Source: Arthrobacter sp. ATA002
GTDB lineage: Bacteria; Actinomycetota; Actinomycetes; Actinomycetales; Micrococcaceae
DNA: 64,000 bases
Assembly: GCF_026898095.1 (NCBI RefSeq)
Contig: NZ_CP114015.1
Location: 310,001 to 374,000 of the forward strand
Direction: 5' to 3'
Shown: positions 46,194-55,034 of the stretch, piece after piece
Layout of the letters: the number at the start of each line of letters is the position of its first letter
Numbering within the stretch: the stretch's first letter is position 1
Program-made: the position numbers and the translations under genes
Notes under the pieces: model-generated
Database searches by the model: none
The model's input: the letters and a program-made list of their open reading frames with translations, nothing else
Told to the model about the DNA's origin: nothing

Positions 46194-47144
46194 ATGTCCT
46201 ACACACCAGAGGCATGGCCGATTGGTGCTGCCCTGCTTAACTTCACCGGCACGACCCCGGACGGCCGGGACCGGACTGCCGCCGGACCGCAGGCCTGGAA
46301 GCAGACCTTGCGCGAGGTGAGCCTCGCCGGTTTCGACCACGTGGACCTGACGGACTCATGGGTCCGCGCGGCGGACCTCGATGCCGCGGGCCGCCGGCAG
46401 CTGCTGGAAACGGCCCGGTCCTACGGACTGTCCTTCAGTGATCTCGCGGTCACCCGCAAGAGCGTGATCACCCCGGATGAGGAGCAGGCGCAGCGGAACA
46501 TCGCCTATACCAAGCGTACGATTGACGCCGCCGCCGACCTCGAAGCGCCGATGGTATGCCTGGGCCTGCACGATCCCTTCACCCCGGAGCAGAAAGACGC
46601 CACATGGTTCTGGCTCGCCCCCGGGGCGGAAGACGAGGAGAGCCCTGAGAACCGGGAAAAAGCTGCAGTCCGCTTCCGGGAGCTGGGCGAGTACGCCGCG
46701 GAGCGCGGGGTGAGCCTGTCCCTGGAAATGTATGAAGGCACCTTCCTGGGGACGGCGGACAGCTCCGTCCAGCTCGTGGAAGCGGTGGACCTGCCCAACG
46801 TGGGACTATGCCCCGACATTGGCAACATCGTCCGGCTTCACCGTCCGGTTGAGGACTGGCGCGAGATGCTGGTGAAGATGCTTCCGCACACCAACTACTG
46901 GCAGCTGAAGAACTACTTCCGGGACTATGACCCCGCCACCGGGGCCTACGCCTCCGCGCCCGCACCGCTGGCCCTGGGGTTCATCAACTACCGGGAGGCT
47001 CTTGGCATGGCCCTGGAAGCCGGCTTCGACGGCCCGATGTGCGTCGAGCACTACGGGGGAGACGGCCTGACCGTGGCCGCAATGAACCGGGACTACATCA
47101 GGGACATCCTGCGCGCCAAGCTGCCGGAGGAGCAGGCGGACTGA
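46194..47144 (+). CDS. Sugar phosphate isomerase/epimerase (xylose-isomerase-like TIM barrel)
   Basis: 316-aa AP_endonuc_2/xylose-isomerase-like TIM barrel. Metal-ligand type residues: LSLEMYEGTFLG (Glu), LCPDIGNIV (Asp), NYWQLKNYF and MCVEHYGGDG (Glu-His). It resembles sugar epimerases and isomerases in sugar-acid pathways. Third gene of the GntP operon; a 2- or 3-epimerase or keto-acid isomerase is plausible. RBS AAGGAGAAAA. Confidence 0.82.
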   Translation: MSYTPEAWPIGAALLNFTGTTPDGRDRTAAGPQAWKQTLREVSLAGFDHVDLTDSWVRAADLDAAGRRQLLETARSYGLSFSDLAVTRKSVITPDEEQAQRNIAYTKRTIDAAADLEAPMVCLGLHDPFTPEQKDATWFWLAPGAEDEESPENREKAAVRFRELGEYAAERGVSLSLEMYEGTFLGTADSSVQLVEAVDLPNVGLCPDIGNIVRLHRPVEDWREMLVKMLPHTNYWQLKNYFRDYDPATGAYASAPAPLALGFINYREALGMALEAGFDGPMCVEHYGGDGLTVAAMNRDYIRDILRAKLPEEQAD

Positions 47145-47557
47145 GCCGGCTGTGACCCGCCGCGGAAGAAAGACTGACATGACCGCTTAATGCCATAAGC
47201 GGCCATCCTGTTAACGACCGCCCGCTGAACCCGCTTACCTCCGCCAGTTCGCGGGTTTTCGGCCCGGGCGGCGGGCGCAGCGGAGTCCGGCCAGGGTGAA
47301 TCGGGCCATGACAGGAACCGGGCACCGGAAGGGGTAGACGGAGCCTTGCGGGCCGGGGGAAGCTTTCGGAGTCAATCAACCGCACAGGCTGGGACCAGCC
47401 GCAGCACAGGAGGGGAATGAAGATGACCAGCAAGGTTTGGGACTGGATCTAACAACCGCCCCTCACGGGGGAAGACACCAAGCAATTGGAATCAGAGATA
47501 CAGCAAGTCCCGCCCAGCGGCGGTAACCACGGAACACCCCCGGAAGGGATGTACGCC
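47145..47557. other. Leader region upstream of PEARL-like gene (413 nt)
   Basis: Holds a CCGCTTA/TAAGCGG hairpin (47183-47202), a second hairpin AACCCGC/GCGGGTT followed by TTTT (about 47228-47258; possible terminator for the upstream operon), a very short ORF with an excellent ribosome binding site (47423-47452, separate entry) and a small CCCC/GGGG hairpin after it. No longer coding sequence is convincing. Confidence 0.5.
47423..47452 (+). CDS. Nonapeptide ORF MTSKVWDWI (leader or precursor candidate)
   Basis: ATG 47423 follows AGGAGGGG at 9 nt spacing, the strongest Shine-Dalgarno in the neighbourhood; an ATG two codons earlier would give 11 residues. The peptide has two Trp codons in nine and ends in TAA, 105 nt before the PEARL-like gene. 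It could be a Trp-responsive leader peptide controlling that gene, or an extremely short modification substrate. Small size makes chance possible. Confidence 0.4.
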   Translation: MTSKVWDWI

Positions 47558-48516
47558 ATGAGTCAGCTGACAGCGGTTCGAAACGCCTCGCGAACCCGCT
47601 CGACCGCGAAGTGGTGGACGCTATCCTTTTACACCGGCGGCTTCGATGTAGCGGACGGCATCATTGGAGAACTGGTTACCCCGCTGGCGGCCCAGGCACA
47701 GGCCCAGGGCGGCCGGCGCTGGTACTACACCCGGTGCCTGGAACCGGCCAATGCGCATGTCCGGCTGCGGGTGCTGGCTGAACCGGAGCTCCTGGACAAG
47801 CTGCAGTGCCTGCTTGGAGCGCTGCGGGACCAGGCCCCGGGGTTATTGGACACCTGGACGTGGTCCAGCAGTTTTCCGAACCGCTGGCCGACCGCATGAG
47901 CCCGGGCGGAACAGAGCCGCAGAATTTGCGGATGGAAGCCGACTTGGCGAAATACGGCGGTGTGGAAGGACTCGCACTTGCCGAAGAGGTTTTTGAGCTG
48001 TCCTCCGAACTGGGGGCGTGGGCCGCGGTGCGATTTCCCAAGGTCCAGAACCGGTGGGCCCTTGGCTCGCTGCTGCTTTTTGATTCGGCCCGCAGCATGA
48101 TGAAGGGGCCGCGCTCCGCCAGCTGGCAGGACCGCCGGCGGATCTCCTGGGACTACTACTGGGACAGCCACCTGCGCAGCTGTACGGCTGCCTTTGGCCC
48201 GCGTGCGGCAAGCGTGCGGCAGGCAATGACAGTGCAGGTCGCCGCGAAGATCATGCCCACTCAGCACCTTATGGCCGCAACCGCGGCGGAATCCGCCGTC
48301 GAGAACTGGCGCCGGCGCTGGTTCCGCGCCGTCGATACATATTTGTACCGCGCCGACAAGGTGCGGCTGAGCCGCAGCGCCCAGCACCTGACGGTCTACC
48401 AGGCGCACATGCTCCTCAACCGGCTCGGGTTGTCGCTCCGGGAAGAAGCGGTTTTGGGATTGTACGCCCGGAACTGGAGCACTGAACGCGAAGCAGCACT
48501 CTCGGACCGGCGCTAG
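47558..48516 (+). CDS. Stand-alone SpaB_C / PEARL-type protein (frameshifted)
   Basis: A 319-aa protein matching the C-terminal (elimination) domain of lantibiotic dehydratases, also called the thiopeptide-type bacteriocin biosynthesis domain: WWTLSFYTGGFDVADGII, RRWYYTRCLEPANAHVRLRV and LRMEADLAKYGGVEGLALAEEVFELSSE (the YGG and acidic/Ser box). Free-standing versions of this size are peptide aminoacyl-tRNA ligases, which add amino acids from aminoacyl-tRNA to the C-terminus of a scaffold peptide. One G is missing in GGGG 47839-47842. ATG 47558 has GGAAGGG. A 63-aa ORF follows and a strong terminator ends the unit. Confidence 0.75.
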
Positions 48517-48553
48517 GCCGGCCCGTGGGGCCGCTCAAGGAAGGGAATCTGCA

Positions 48554-48745
48554 GTGACACATCGTGACGAGCTGGTAGTGGCGGCGGATTCCAGGGATCT
48601 GTCGGAAGTCCTGGGGTGCTCGGAGGATGTCGTGGACGTCCTCCGGGACCAGGGTATGGTCGAGTCCCACGGGGAAGTGTGGAACGTCGGCCCCGCCAGG
48701 GACTACCTGCGGGACGCGGCATGGGCCGGCGGCTTCTGGGATTAG
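48554..48745 (+). CDS. 63-aa protein downstream of PEARL-like gene, candidate scaffold peptide
   Basis: GTG start 37 nt after the PEARL-like stop, with GGAAGGGA upstream. The N-terminal part is acidic and helical (DLSEVLGCSEDVVDVLRDQGMV, somewhat HTH-like). The C-terminus is aromatic and glycine-rich, ending DAAWAGGFWD. It lies between the ligase gene and the shared terminator, so it is co-transcribed. The size and position fit a PEARL scaffold peptide; a small DNA-binding or recognition protein is the alternative. I find no family match. Confidence 0.55.
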   Translation: MTHRDELVVAADSRDLSEVLGCSEDVVDVLRDQGMVESHGEVWNVGPARDYLRDAAWAGGFWD

Positions 48746-48771
48746 GCGCCCGCCCCGGGGGGTCCACAGGC

Positions 48772-48806
48772 AAGGGAACGGCTTCACCGGGTGAAGCCGT
48801 TCCCTT
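48772..48806. terminator. Strong bidirectional terminator
   Basis: Perfect 14-bp stem GGGAACGGCTTCAC / GTGAAGCCGTTCCC with a 3-nt CGG loop, flanked by AA and TT, between the PEARL unit and the convergent FMN reductase gene. Confidence 0.88.
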
Positions 48807-48826
48807 CTGATTGCCCCGTGCGGAAA

Positions 48827-49387
48827 TCAGGCTGCAGAGGGCGCAGCTTCCGCCGTGAGGGTCGAAATGACGCCGCGGAGCTGCTCCACAACTTCAGCAT
48901 CATCTTTCGGATGGATTTCGGCGAAGCGCGTCACGGAGCCGCCGATGGAAAGTCGGACATCCTCGACGACGCGGGCGCCGGCAACGCCCAGGGACTTCCG
49001 GGCGTCGTCGTGCGCCCATACTCCGCCGTACTGGCCAAAGGCAGAACCGATGACTGCGGCAGGGGTGCCCGAAATGGCGCTGACGCCGAAGGGGCGGGAG
49101 AGCCAGTCGATCGCGTTCTTCAATACGGCAGGCATGGTGCCGTTGTATTCCGGGCAGACCAGCAGTACGGCGTCGGCCGCAGCTGCCGCGCTCCGGAGCG
49201 CAGCGGCGGCCTCTGGGACGGAACCCTCGACGTCGATGTCCTCGTTGTAGAACGGAATCTGGCCGATGCGGTCAAAGATCACAATCTCGGCGACGTCGCC
49301 CGCGGCCGCGGCGGCGGTTTCGGCGAGCTGCCGGTTTACCGAGCCGGTGCGGAGGCTGCCGACCAGCGTAAGTACTGTAGTGCTCAA
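48827..49387 (-). CDS. NADPH-dependent FMN reductase family protein
   Basis: 186-aa flavodoxin-like fold: LVGSLRTGSVNRQLAE (phosphate loop of FMN) and VCPEYNGTMPAVLKNAIDWLSRP (family signature), with GSAFGQYGG. It reduces flavin or quinone-like substrates with NADPH. The TTG start at 49387 has AGGAG at correct spacing. It is divergent from a TetR gene that probably regulates it. Confidence 0.85.
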   Translation of the reverse strand: MSTTVLTLVGSLRTGSVNRQLAETAAAAAGDVAEIVIFDRIGQIPFYNEDIDVEGSVPEAAAALRSAAAAADAVLLVCPEYNGTMPAVLKNAIDWLSRPFGVSAISGTPAAVIGSAFGQYGGVWAHDDARKSLGVAGARVVEDVRLSIGGSVTRFAEIHPKDDAEVVEQLRGVISTLTAEAAPSAA

Positions 49388-49445
49388 GAAAACTCCTCTA
49401 TGGGACGCGCCCGGTACGGACACGGATTGTCTTACCTGCAGTAAA

Positions 49446-49459
49446 CGGACCACGGTCCG
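49446..49459. promoter_or_regulatory. Candidate operator between FMN reductase and TetR
   Basis: Inverted repeat CGGACC-AC-GGTCCG, with a weaker TTACCTGCAGTAA element just to its left (49433-49445). Both lie in the 102-nt divergent intergenic region. Confidence 0.45.
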
Positions 49460-49489
49460 GATAAATTCCCCGGCGGGTTAGACTGGCGC

Positions 49490-50093
49490 ATGCACGTGAG
49501 CCCACTGGACGGCCGGGACGGCGGCGAGGAGCGCCTCGACGCTGCCCGCAACCGCCGTCTGCTGCTGGGCACAGCACTCGGAATCGTGGCCGAACACGGC
49601 GCGGACGCCCTGACCATGGATGACCTGGCGCGGCGTGCGGGAGTGGGGAAGGGCACAATCTTCCGGCGCTTTGGCAGCCGGTCCGGACTGATGCAGGCAC
49701 TCCTTGACCATGCCCAGCGCGATTTCCAGGAAAGTTACCTGAGGGGGCCCGCCCCGCTGGGGCCGGTGCGCCGCCGCTGGAGCGGCTGCGGGCCTTCGGC
49801 GAAGCCCGGATCCGGGCGCTGGAGGTGACCGGTGAGCTGCGGCGTGCCGCAGACGTGGGGGATTCACGCATCACCGCCACCCCGCACGGCGCCTCGAACT
49901 CGCACACCTCACGATGCTCCTGTCCGCCGTTCCGGCGGTGGAAGACCCTGAGGTGACGGCCTACCAGTTGGAAGCGTTCCTCGACGCCGGACTGCTGCTG
50001 CATCTGCACCGGACGGCGGGAATGTCCCTGGAGAGAATCATCAGGGGATGGGAAGGTTTGGTGACTGCCGTGACGGGCCCGGGTGAGAGATAA
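49490..50093 (+). CDS. TetR family transcriptional regulator (two frameshifts)
   Basis: 201 aa after adding two bases. The HTH (about 22-67) reads LLLGTALGIVAEHGADALTMDDLARRAGVGKGTIFRRFGSRSGL. The C-terminal part AHLTMLLSAVPAVEDPEVTAYQLEAFLDAGLLLHLHRTAGMSLERII matches TetR C-terminal domains. Breaks: GGGG 49759-49762 and CCCC 49880-49883. It is divergent from the FMN reductase gene, a common regulator-target pairing. Confidence 0.78.
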
Positions 50094-50115
50094 GCGCCCG
50101 AAGTGTCAGTAGGCT

Positions 50116-50128
50116 TACTAATTTAGTA
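50116..50128. promoter_or_regulatory. TACTAA-T-TTAGTA palindrome upstream of catalase
   Basis: Perfect 6-bp arms with a one-base centre, 61 nt before the catalase start, in an AT-rich patch after the TetR stop. Likely part of the catalase promoter/operator. Confidence 0.55.
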
Positions 50129-50189
50129 GGGTAGGGGAATGGCCGCTGCAGTCCGGCGGCCCCCTGGTCCCGAAAACGTTGGAGGCTAC

Positions 50190-52408
50190 ATGTCTGAGAA
50201 GAACGCATCCGTACCCGCCCTGTCCATCCCGGGAGTGCCGGCCCCGGCAACGCCGGAGCTCGCCGAGCCCACTGAGCCGCGCGAACCGTTGCCACCCAAA
50301 CCGGACCAGGACGGACCCGAAACAGTCTCCCCGACAGGTGTTCCCACCGGAGCGCCGAAGTCGTCCAACGCCCAGAGCGGGCGGTACCTGACCACTGCGC
50401 AGGGCGTCCGGCTGCAGGACACGGATCATTCCCTTAAAGCGGGCCCCGGGGACCGGTACTGCTGCAGGATCACCACCTTCGGGAAAAGATCACCCATTTC
50501 GATCACGAGCGCATTCCGGAGCGCGTCGTCCACGCCCGCGGCGCGGCGGCCCACGGCGTGTTTGTCGCCAACGGCGCCGCGGAGGGCGTCACCCGTGCCG
50601 GGTTCCTGGCCAAGGGCACCGAAACCCCGGTGTTTGTCCGGTTCTCCACTGTCCTGGGCTCCCGCGGTTCCGCCGACACCGTCCGTGACACCCGCGGTTT
50701 CAGCACGAAGTTCTACACGGACGAGGGCAACTACGACCTGGTCGCCAACAACATTCCGGTCTTCTTCATCCAGGATGCGATCAAATTCCCCGACGTGATC
50801 CACGCCGGCAAGCCGCACCCGGACCGGGAAATCCCGCAGGCCCAGAGCGCCCACGACACCTTTTGGGACTTCGTTTCGCTGCACACCGAAGCGCAGCACC
50901 ACACCATGTGGAACATGTCCGACCGCGGCATCCCGCGCTCCTACCGCACCATGGAAGGCTTTGGCGTCCATACCTTCCGCCTGGTCAATGCCAAGGGTGA
51001 GACCACACTGGTGAAGTTCCACTGGAAGCCGCGGCAGGGCGTGCACTCCCTGGTCTGGGAAGAAGCGCAGATCATCAACGGCATGGACCCGGATTTCCAC
51101 CGCCGCGATCTCGCCGATGCCATCGAGGCCGGTGCGTTCCCGCAGTGGGACCTGGGCATTCAGGTCTTCCCGGACACCGAGGACGAGATGTTCGAGGGCA
51201 TCGACCTGCTCGATCCCACCAAGCTGGTGCCGGAAGAGCTGGCCCCGGTGCAGATCATCGGCACCATGACGCTGAACGCCAACCCCACCAACTACTTCGC
51301 CGAGACCGAGCAGGTGGCCTTCCATCCCGGCCACCTCGTGCCCGGCATCGACGTCACCAACGATCCGCTGCTGCAGGGCCGGCTGTTCTCCTACATCGAT
51401 ACCCAGCTGACCCGTCTGGGCGGACCGAACTTCAGCCAGATTCCGATCAACCGGCCGCACGCTCCGGTGAACGACATGCTTCGCGACGGGTTCCACCAGG
51501 ACGCCGACCACTCCGGTGCTGCTCCCTACCAGCCCAACTCGCTCGACGGCGGCTGCCCGTTCATGGCGGGTGCGGACATGGGGGCGTTTATCGATGTGCC
51601 CGCCGAGGTTCCCGCGGCCCGCAAGGTGCGCGAGAACCCGGCCACCTTTGATGACCATTTCAGTCAGGTCCGGATGTTCTTCCGCTCCCTGACGCCGGTT
51701 GAGCAGGATCATGTGGTGCAGGCCTACACGTTCGAACTGGGCAAGTGCTATGAGGAGAACATCCGGCTGCGCCAGCTGCAGTCCCTGGCCAATATCGACG
51801 AGCGGCTTGCCGCAGAGGTGGCAACGGGCCTGGGCCTGGAAGCACCGGCCCCCACTGTCGCCGTCGAAGACACCGAACCGAGCCCGGCGCTGAGCCAGCT
51901 CGGCGGTGCCTGGCCGGTAGCTGGCCGTATCGTCGGCGTGGTGGCCGACGAAGCCACCGACCTGGCGGCGCTCACCGGGGTCCTGTCCGCGATCGACGCC
52001 GAGGGCATGGTGCCGCTGGTTGTGGCACCGCACGGAGGCAAGCTGGGCGGCCAGGTAACCATCCAGCGGACCTATCTCACGGCCCGCTCCACCGAGTTCG
52101 ACGCGGTGGTCGTGGCCGCCTCCGGCGCTGCGGCTACGGATGCCGTCGACAGCCTCGACGCCAAGGCAGGCAACCCCGAGGGGCACCCCTCGCTCGACCC
52201 GCGCGTCACGCTCCTGCTCGCCGAGGCCTTCCGCCACGCCAAGGCGATCGGCGCCTGGGGCGACGGCGCCGCTGTCCTGCAGGCAGCCGGCCTGCCGGCC
52301 GACGCGCCGGGCGTAGTCGTGGGAAGTGCCGCGGACGTGACGGCCGGCGTCACCGGCCTGCTGGCCGCACACCGTGTCTGGGAACGTTTCCCGACGGCTG
52401 CCGCCTAA
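50190..52408 (+). CDS. katE: Large-subunit (clade II) catalase (frameshifted)
   Basis: 739 aa after adding one base in the GGGCCCC run (50441-50447). Catalytic His in [21 protein letters not shown], distal Asn in [14 protein letters not shown], and proximal heme-ligand Tyr in [19 protein letters not shown]-terminal flavodoxin/GATase-like domain (about 590-739: [28 protein letters not shown]) marks the HPII/KatE class. It decomposes hydrogen peroxide in the cytosol. A disordered Pro-rich N-terminus of 70 residues precedes the core. ATG 50190 has GGAGG. Confidence 0.93.
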
Positions 52409-52427
52409 TACGCAGGCGGTGACGAAG

Positions 52428-52467
52428 CAGGGGAGGCCCGGTGGTAAATTCCACCGGGCCTCCCCTG
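52428..52467. terminator. Bidirectional terminator catalase / MarR-like
   Basis: Stem CAGGGGAGGCCCGGTGG / CCACCGGGCCTCCCCTG (17 bp) with a 6-nt loop between two convergent genes. Confidence 0.88.
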
Positions 52468-52488
52468 ATTGCACCCGGCTGGAAACGC

Positions 52489-52905
52489 CTAGGCGGCCCC
52501 GGCTTCACCGGGCGTCAGCGCCCGGATCAGGGCGGAAAGCTCCCGGCGCAGGCCGTCGTCGGTTGCGCCGGCCAGCAGGCGGGCTTCTGCCTGTTCGACC
52601 TGTCCGCGGATCCGGGTGCCGGCGGCGGTGATGGCCCACCGGCCTTTGGGCCCGCGGGCGGCGTACCCGCAGCATTGCAGGGCCTGCACGCACTCGTGGA
52701 CGCAGCCGGGCGCCAGCCCGGACATTTCTGCCAGCGCCGCTTCATCAGCAGACCCGGAAGCGAGGACACCCAGTACCGTGCTGCGCTCCTGGGTGAGCCG
52801 GAGCTCGGTCAGGGATTCCTCGGTGGCCCGTTGGGTGACGAAAGCTGCGGCGGCCAACAGCCGCGGAGCGTAGCCGGGGCTGTCGGGTTCCTGCTCAGGA
52901 CTCAT
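52489..52905 (-). CDS. MarR-like winged-helix protein
   Basis: 138 aa, helical N-terminus (YAPRLLAAAAFVTQRATEESLTELRLTQERSTVLGVL), then a winged HTH (DEAALAEMSGLAPGCVHECVQALQCCGYAARGPKGRWAITAAG). The layout matches MarR regulators. It starts inside the upstream zinc-ribbon gene (11-nt overlap), so the two are coupled. Target unknown; the catalase lies convergently downstream. Confidence 0.7.
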   Translation of the reverse strand: MSPEQEPDSPGYAPRLLAAAAFVTQRATEESLTELRLTQERSTVLGVLASGSADEAALAEMSGLAPGCVHECVQALQCCGYAARGPKGRWAITAAGTRIRGQVEQAEARLLAGATDDGLRRELSALIRALTPGEAGAA

Positions 52906-53086
52906 GGTGCCAGCCCGGCGGGGTCCAGCCGGAGGGAACCTCGTGGCCGGCGAAGGAATCACACGCGGAACAGGTGTAGCTTACGGTGCCGGGCGCGCCG
53001 TTCAGCGCCGGGGTAAAAAACTCGAAAATAAGATAATCGTCAACGCCGCATTGATGGCAGACGGGGCGGTGTACTGCGGGATCCAT
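52895..53086 (-). CDS. Small zinc-ribbon protein (63 aa)
   Basis: Two CxxC knuckles (VCHQCGVDD and TCSACDSF) about 28 residues apart, with a hydrophobic strand between them, form a probable zinc ribbon. ATG 53086 has GAGGA. Translationally coupled to the MarR-like gene. Function unknown; a nucleic-acid or protein-binding accessory is plausible. Confidence 0.75.
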   Translation of the reverse strand: MDPAVHRPVCHQCGVDDYLIFEFFTPALNGAPGTVSYTCSACDSFAGHEVPSGWTPPGWHHES

Positions 53087-53191
53087 GGTTGTCCTCTGCT
53101 TGTGCTTCGCAGTGCCATGGCCGCGTCTTGACCGTGAGTTCCTATCCTATGATCGAACGGCTGTCCGGACAATTTGGCGCCGGCGCGGATC

Positions 53192-54308
53192 CTATGCGGG
53201 CACCAGCTCCGTCCAGTCCCCGGTCAGTTCCAGCCCGTGGGCCTGGGACACGGAGGGGTGCGCAACTTTGCCGCCGGCGATGTTCAGGCCGCGCGCCAGC
53301 GCTGCCGACGACGAAAGGGCGGCGTGGACCCCCGGTCCGCCAGTGCGGCGGCGTACGGAAGGGTAACGTTCGTCAGCGCATACGTGGAGGTGTTCGGGAC
53401 CGCGCCGGGCATGTTGGCCACGCAGTAGAACAGAGACCCGTGGACCCGGAAGGTTGGGTCCTGGTGCGTGGTGGGGCGGGTGTCTTCGAAGCATCCGCCC
53501 TGGTCGACGGCGATATCCACCAGGACGCTGCCGTGCTTCATCCGGGACACCATTTCGTTGCTGACCAGTTTGGGTGCGCGGGCGCCGGGGACCAGCACCG
53601 AGCCGATCACCAGATCCGCATCGAGCAGGGCTCGCTCGATCTCGAAAGCATTCGAGGCCACCGTACGAATGCGGCCGGCGTATTGGGCATCCAGTTGGCG
53701 CAGCCGGTCGATGTTGATGTCGAGGACGGCAACATCTGCATGCGATCCGACTGCCCCCGCCACCGCATTGGTGCCGGCCACTCCTGCCCCGAGTACCACG
53801 ACCTTTGCCGGGCGAACACCGGGGACACCGCCAAGCAGCAGCCCGGGGCCTCCGGCAGGGAGGTCATGCACTGGGCACCCACCTGCACGGACAGCCTGCC
53901 GGCGACCTCCGACATGGGCGCCAACAGCGGCAGCGTGCGCCCCTCCTGCACTGTTTCGTAGGCGATGGCCGTCATGCCGGAGTCCATTAGGGCCCTGGTA
54001 AGCTCCGGCGCTGCAGCCAGATGCAGGTAGGTGAAGAGCACCAGGTCCGGCCGGAAGAAACGGTATTCGGAAGGGACGGGTTCCTTGACCTTCAGGATGA
54101 GCGTGGCCTCGGTCCAGACGTCTTCGGCGGACCCGAGGATACGGGCACCCGCGGCAGCATATTCGGCATCGCTGATACCGGATCCGATGCCGGCGCCGGA
54201 CTCAATGAGCACGGTGTGCCCGCGGGTCGTGAACTCATGGACTCCGGAAGCGGTGATGGCAACGCGAAATTCGTTGTTCTTGATTTCCTTGGGGATACCG
54301 ATGATCAC
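53192..54308 (-). CDS. ald: Alanine dehydrogenase (two frameshifts)
   Basis: 372 aa after correction, the exact family length. N-terminus [18 protein letters not shown], substrate-binding Lys in [21 protein letters not shown]-binding [15 protein letters not shown], and [23 protein letters not shown]. It interconverts L-alanine and pyruvate plus ammonia with NAD. The GTG start at 54308 has GGAGCC. Breaks at 53858-53860 and 53329-53333 each need one base. Confidence 0.9.
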
Positions 54309-54399
54309 AGCTGGCTCCAAAACAATCGCAGGTACGGCGGGGTCTCCGCCGGGGTCCCCCAGCATAGGGGAGTGGCGGCGGTCACTGCCGCCCGGCCGG

Positions 54400-54879
54400 T
54401 TACCCCTGCTGCCGGGCGGACTTGGCCTGCTGCTCTTCCAGCCACGCCTCCACATCGGAAAGGCGGATACGGCGGTGCGTGCCCCGGTATTCGACGGGAA
54501 TGACGCCGGCATCGGTCAGGTTCCGCAGGTAGGTGTGGGAAATCCCGGCAGCGGCTGCGGCCTGTGACGTAGTCAGCAGGGGAACGTTCGAGCCGTTTCG
54601 GGCGGTTGGTTCGCGGTTAGCCGGTGGGACGCCGGCGGAGGAGCCAACTCCGGAGGAGGCACCGGCGCCGGACGGGGAGCCGGTGCCCGAGGACACCGAG
54701 ACGGACTCGCCGCGGCCCAGGCGGGCCAGCACATCGAGCACGGCGTCGCGTGCAGCGGACGGCAGGCGGAGCGCGGTTCCGTCCACGAAAACAGTGACAT
54801 CCCCGGCGGAGAGGGCACGGGCAAGGGCCCGGACTTCCTGGGCCGGAAGAGCAGGGGTGTGGCGGGGGCTCTGGGTCAT
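54400..54879 (-). CDS. Excisionase/MerR-type HTH domain protein
   Basis: 159 aa. N-terminal region VRALARALSAGDVTVFVDGTALRLPSAARDAVLDVLARL, then a Ser/Gly-rich linker (about 58-85) and a C-terminal HTH_17-type domain (LLTTSQAAAAAGISHTYLRNLTDAGVIPVEYRGTHRRIRLSDVEAWLEEQ). The N-terminal part resembles antitoxins of the excisionase-like class. No toxin gene is next to it. Start ATG 54879. Confidence 0.78.
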   Translation of the reverse strand: MTQSPRHTPALPAQEVRALARALSAGDVTVFVDGTALRLPSAARDAVLDVLARLGRGESVSVSSGTGSPSGAGASSGVGSSAGVPPANREPTARNGSNVPLLTTSQAAAAAGISHTYLRNLTDAGVIPVEYRGTHRRIRLSDVEAWLEEQQAKSARQQG

Positions 54880-55034
54880 GCTGCCATCTTGCCAAAGATC
54901 CGCGGATCCGGATGCATGCGGCGGCGGCAGTGCGTCCCGCAGCCGCCGCGTTGACCGGGCATCCGCCGCACGGAAGCATGGACGGTAGCGTCCGGAGTGT
55001 CCGGGCTCAGCAGTCCGCCCCGAAGGGAACTCCC

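Noticed and set aside
44064-46340. A 758-codon open frame on the minus strand
   Set aside because: Antisense of the GntP permease and SDR genes, both of which have clear family motifs. The minus-strand product is low-complexity and has no ribosome binding site.
49759-49885. Programmed ribosomal frameshifting as the explanation for broken genes
   Set aside because: The breaks occur in many unrelated genes, in plain G/C runs without slippery heptamers followed by structure, and always in the direction of a lost base. Sequencing deletion is simpler.
50426-52474. A 682-codon open frame on the minus strand
   Set aside because: Antisense of the catalase gene; no recognisable motif.
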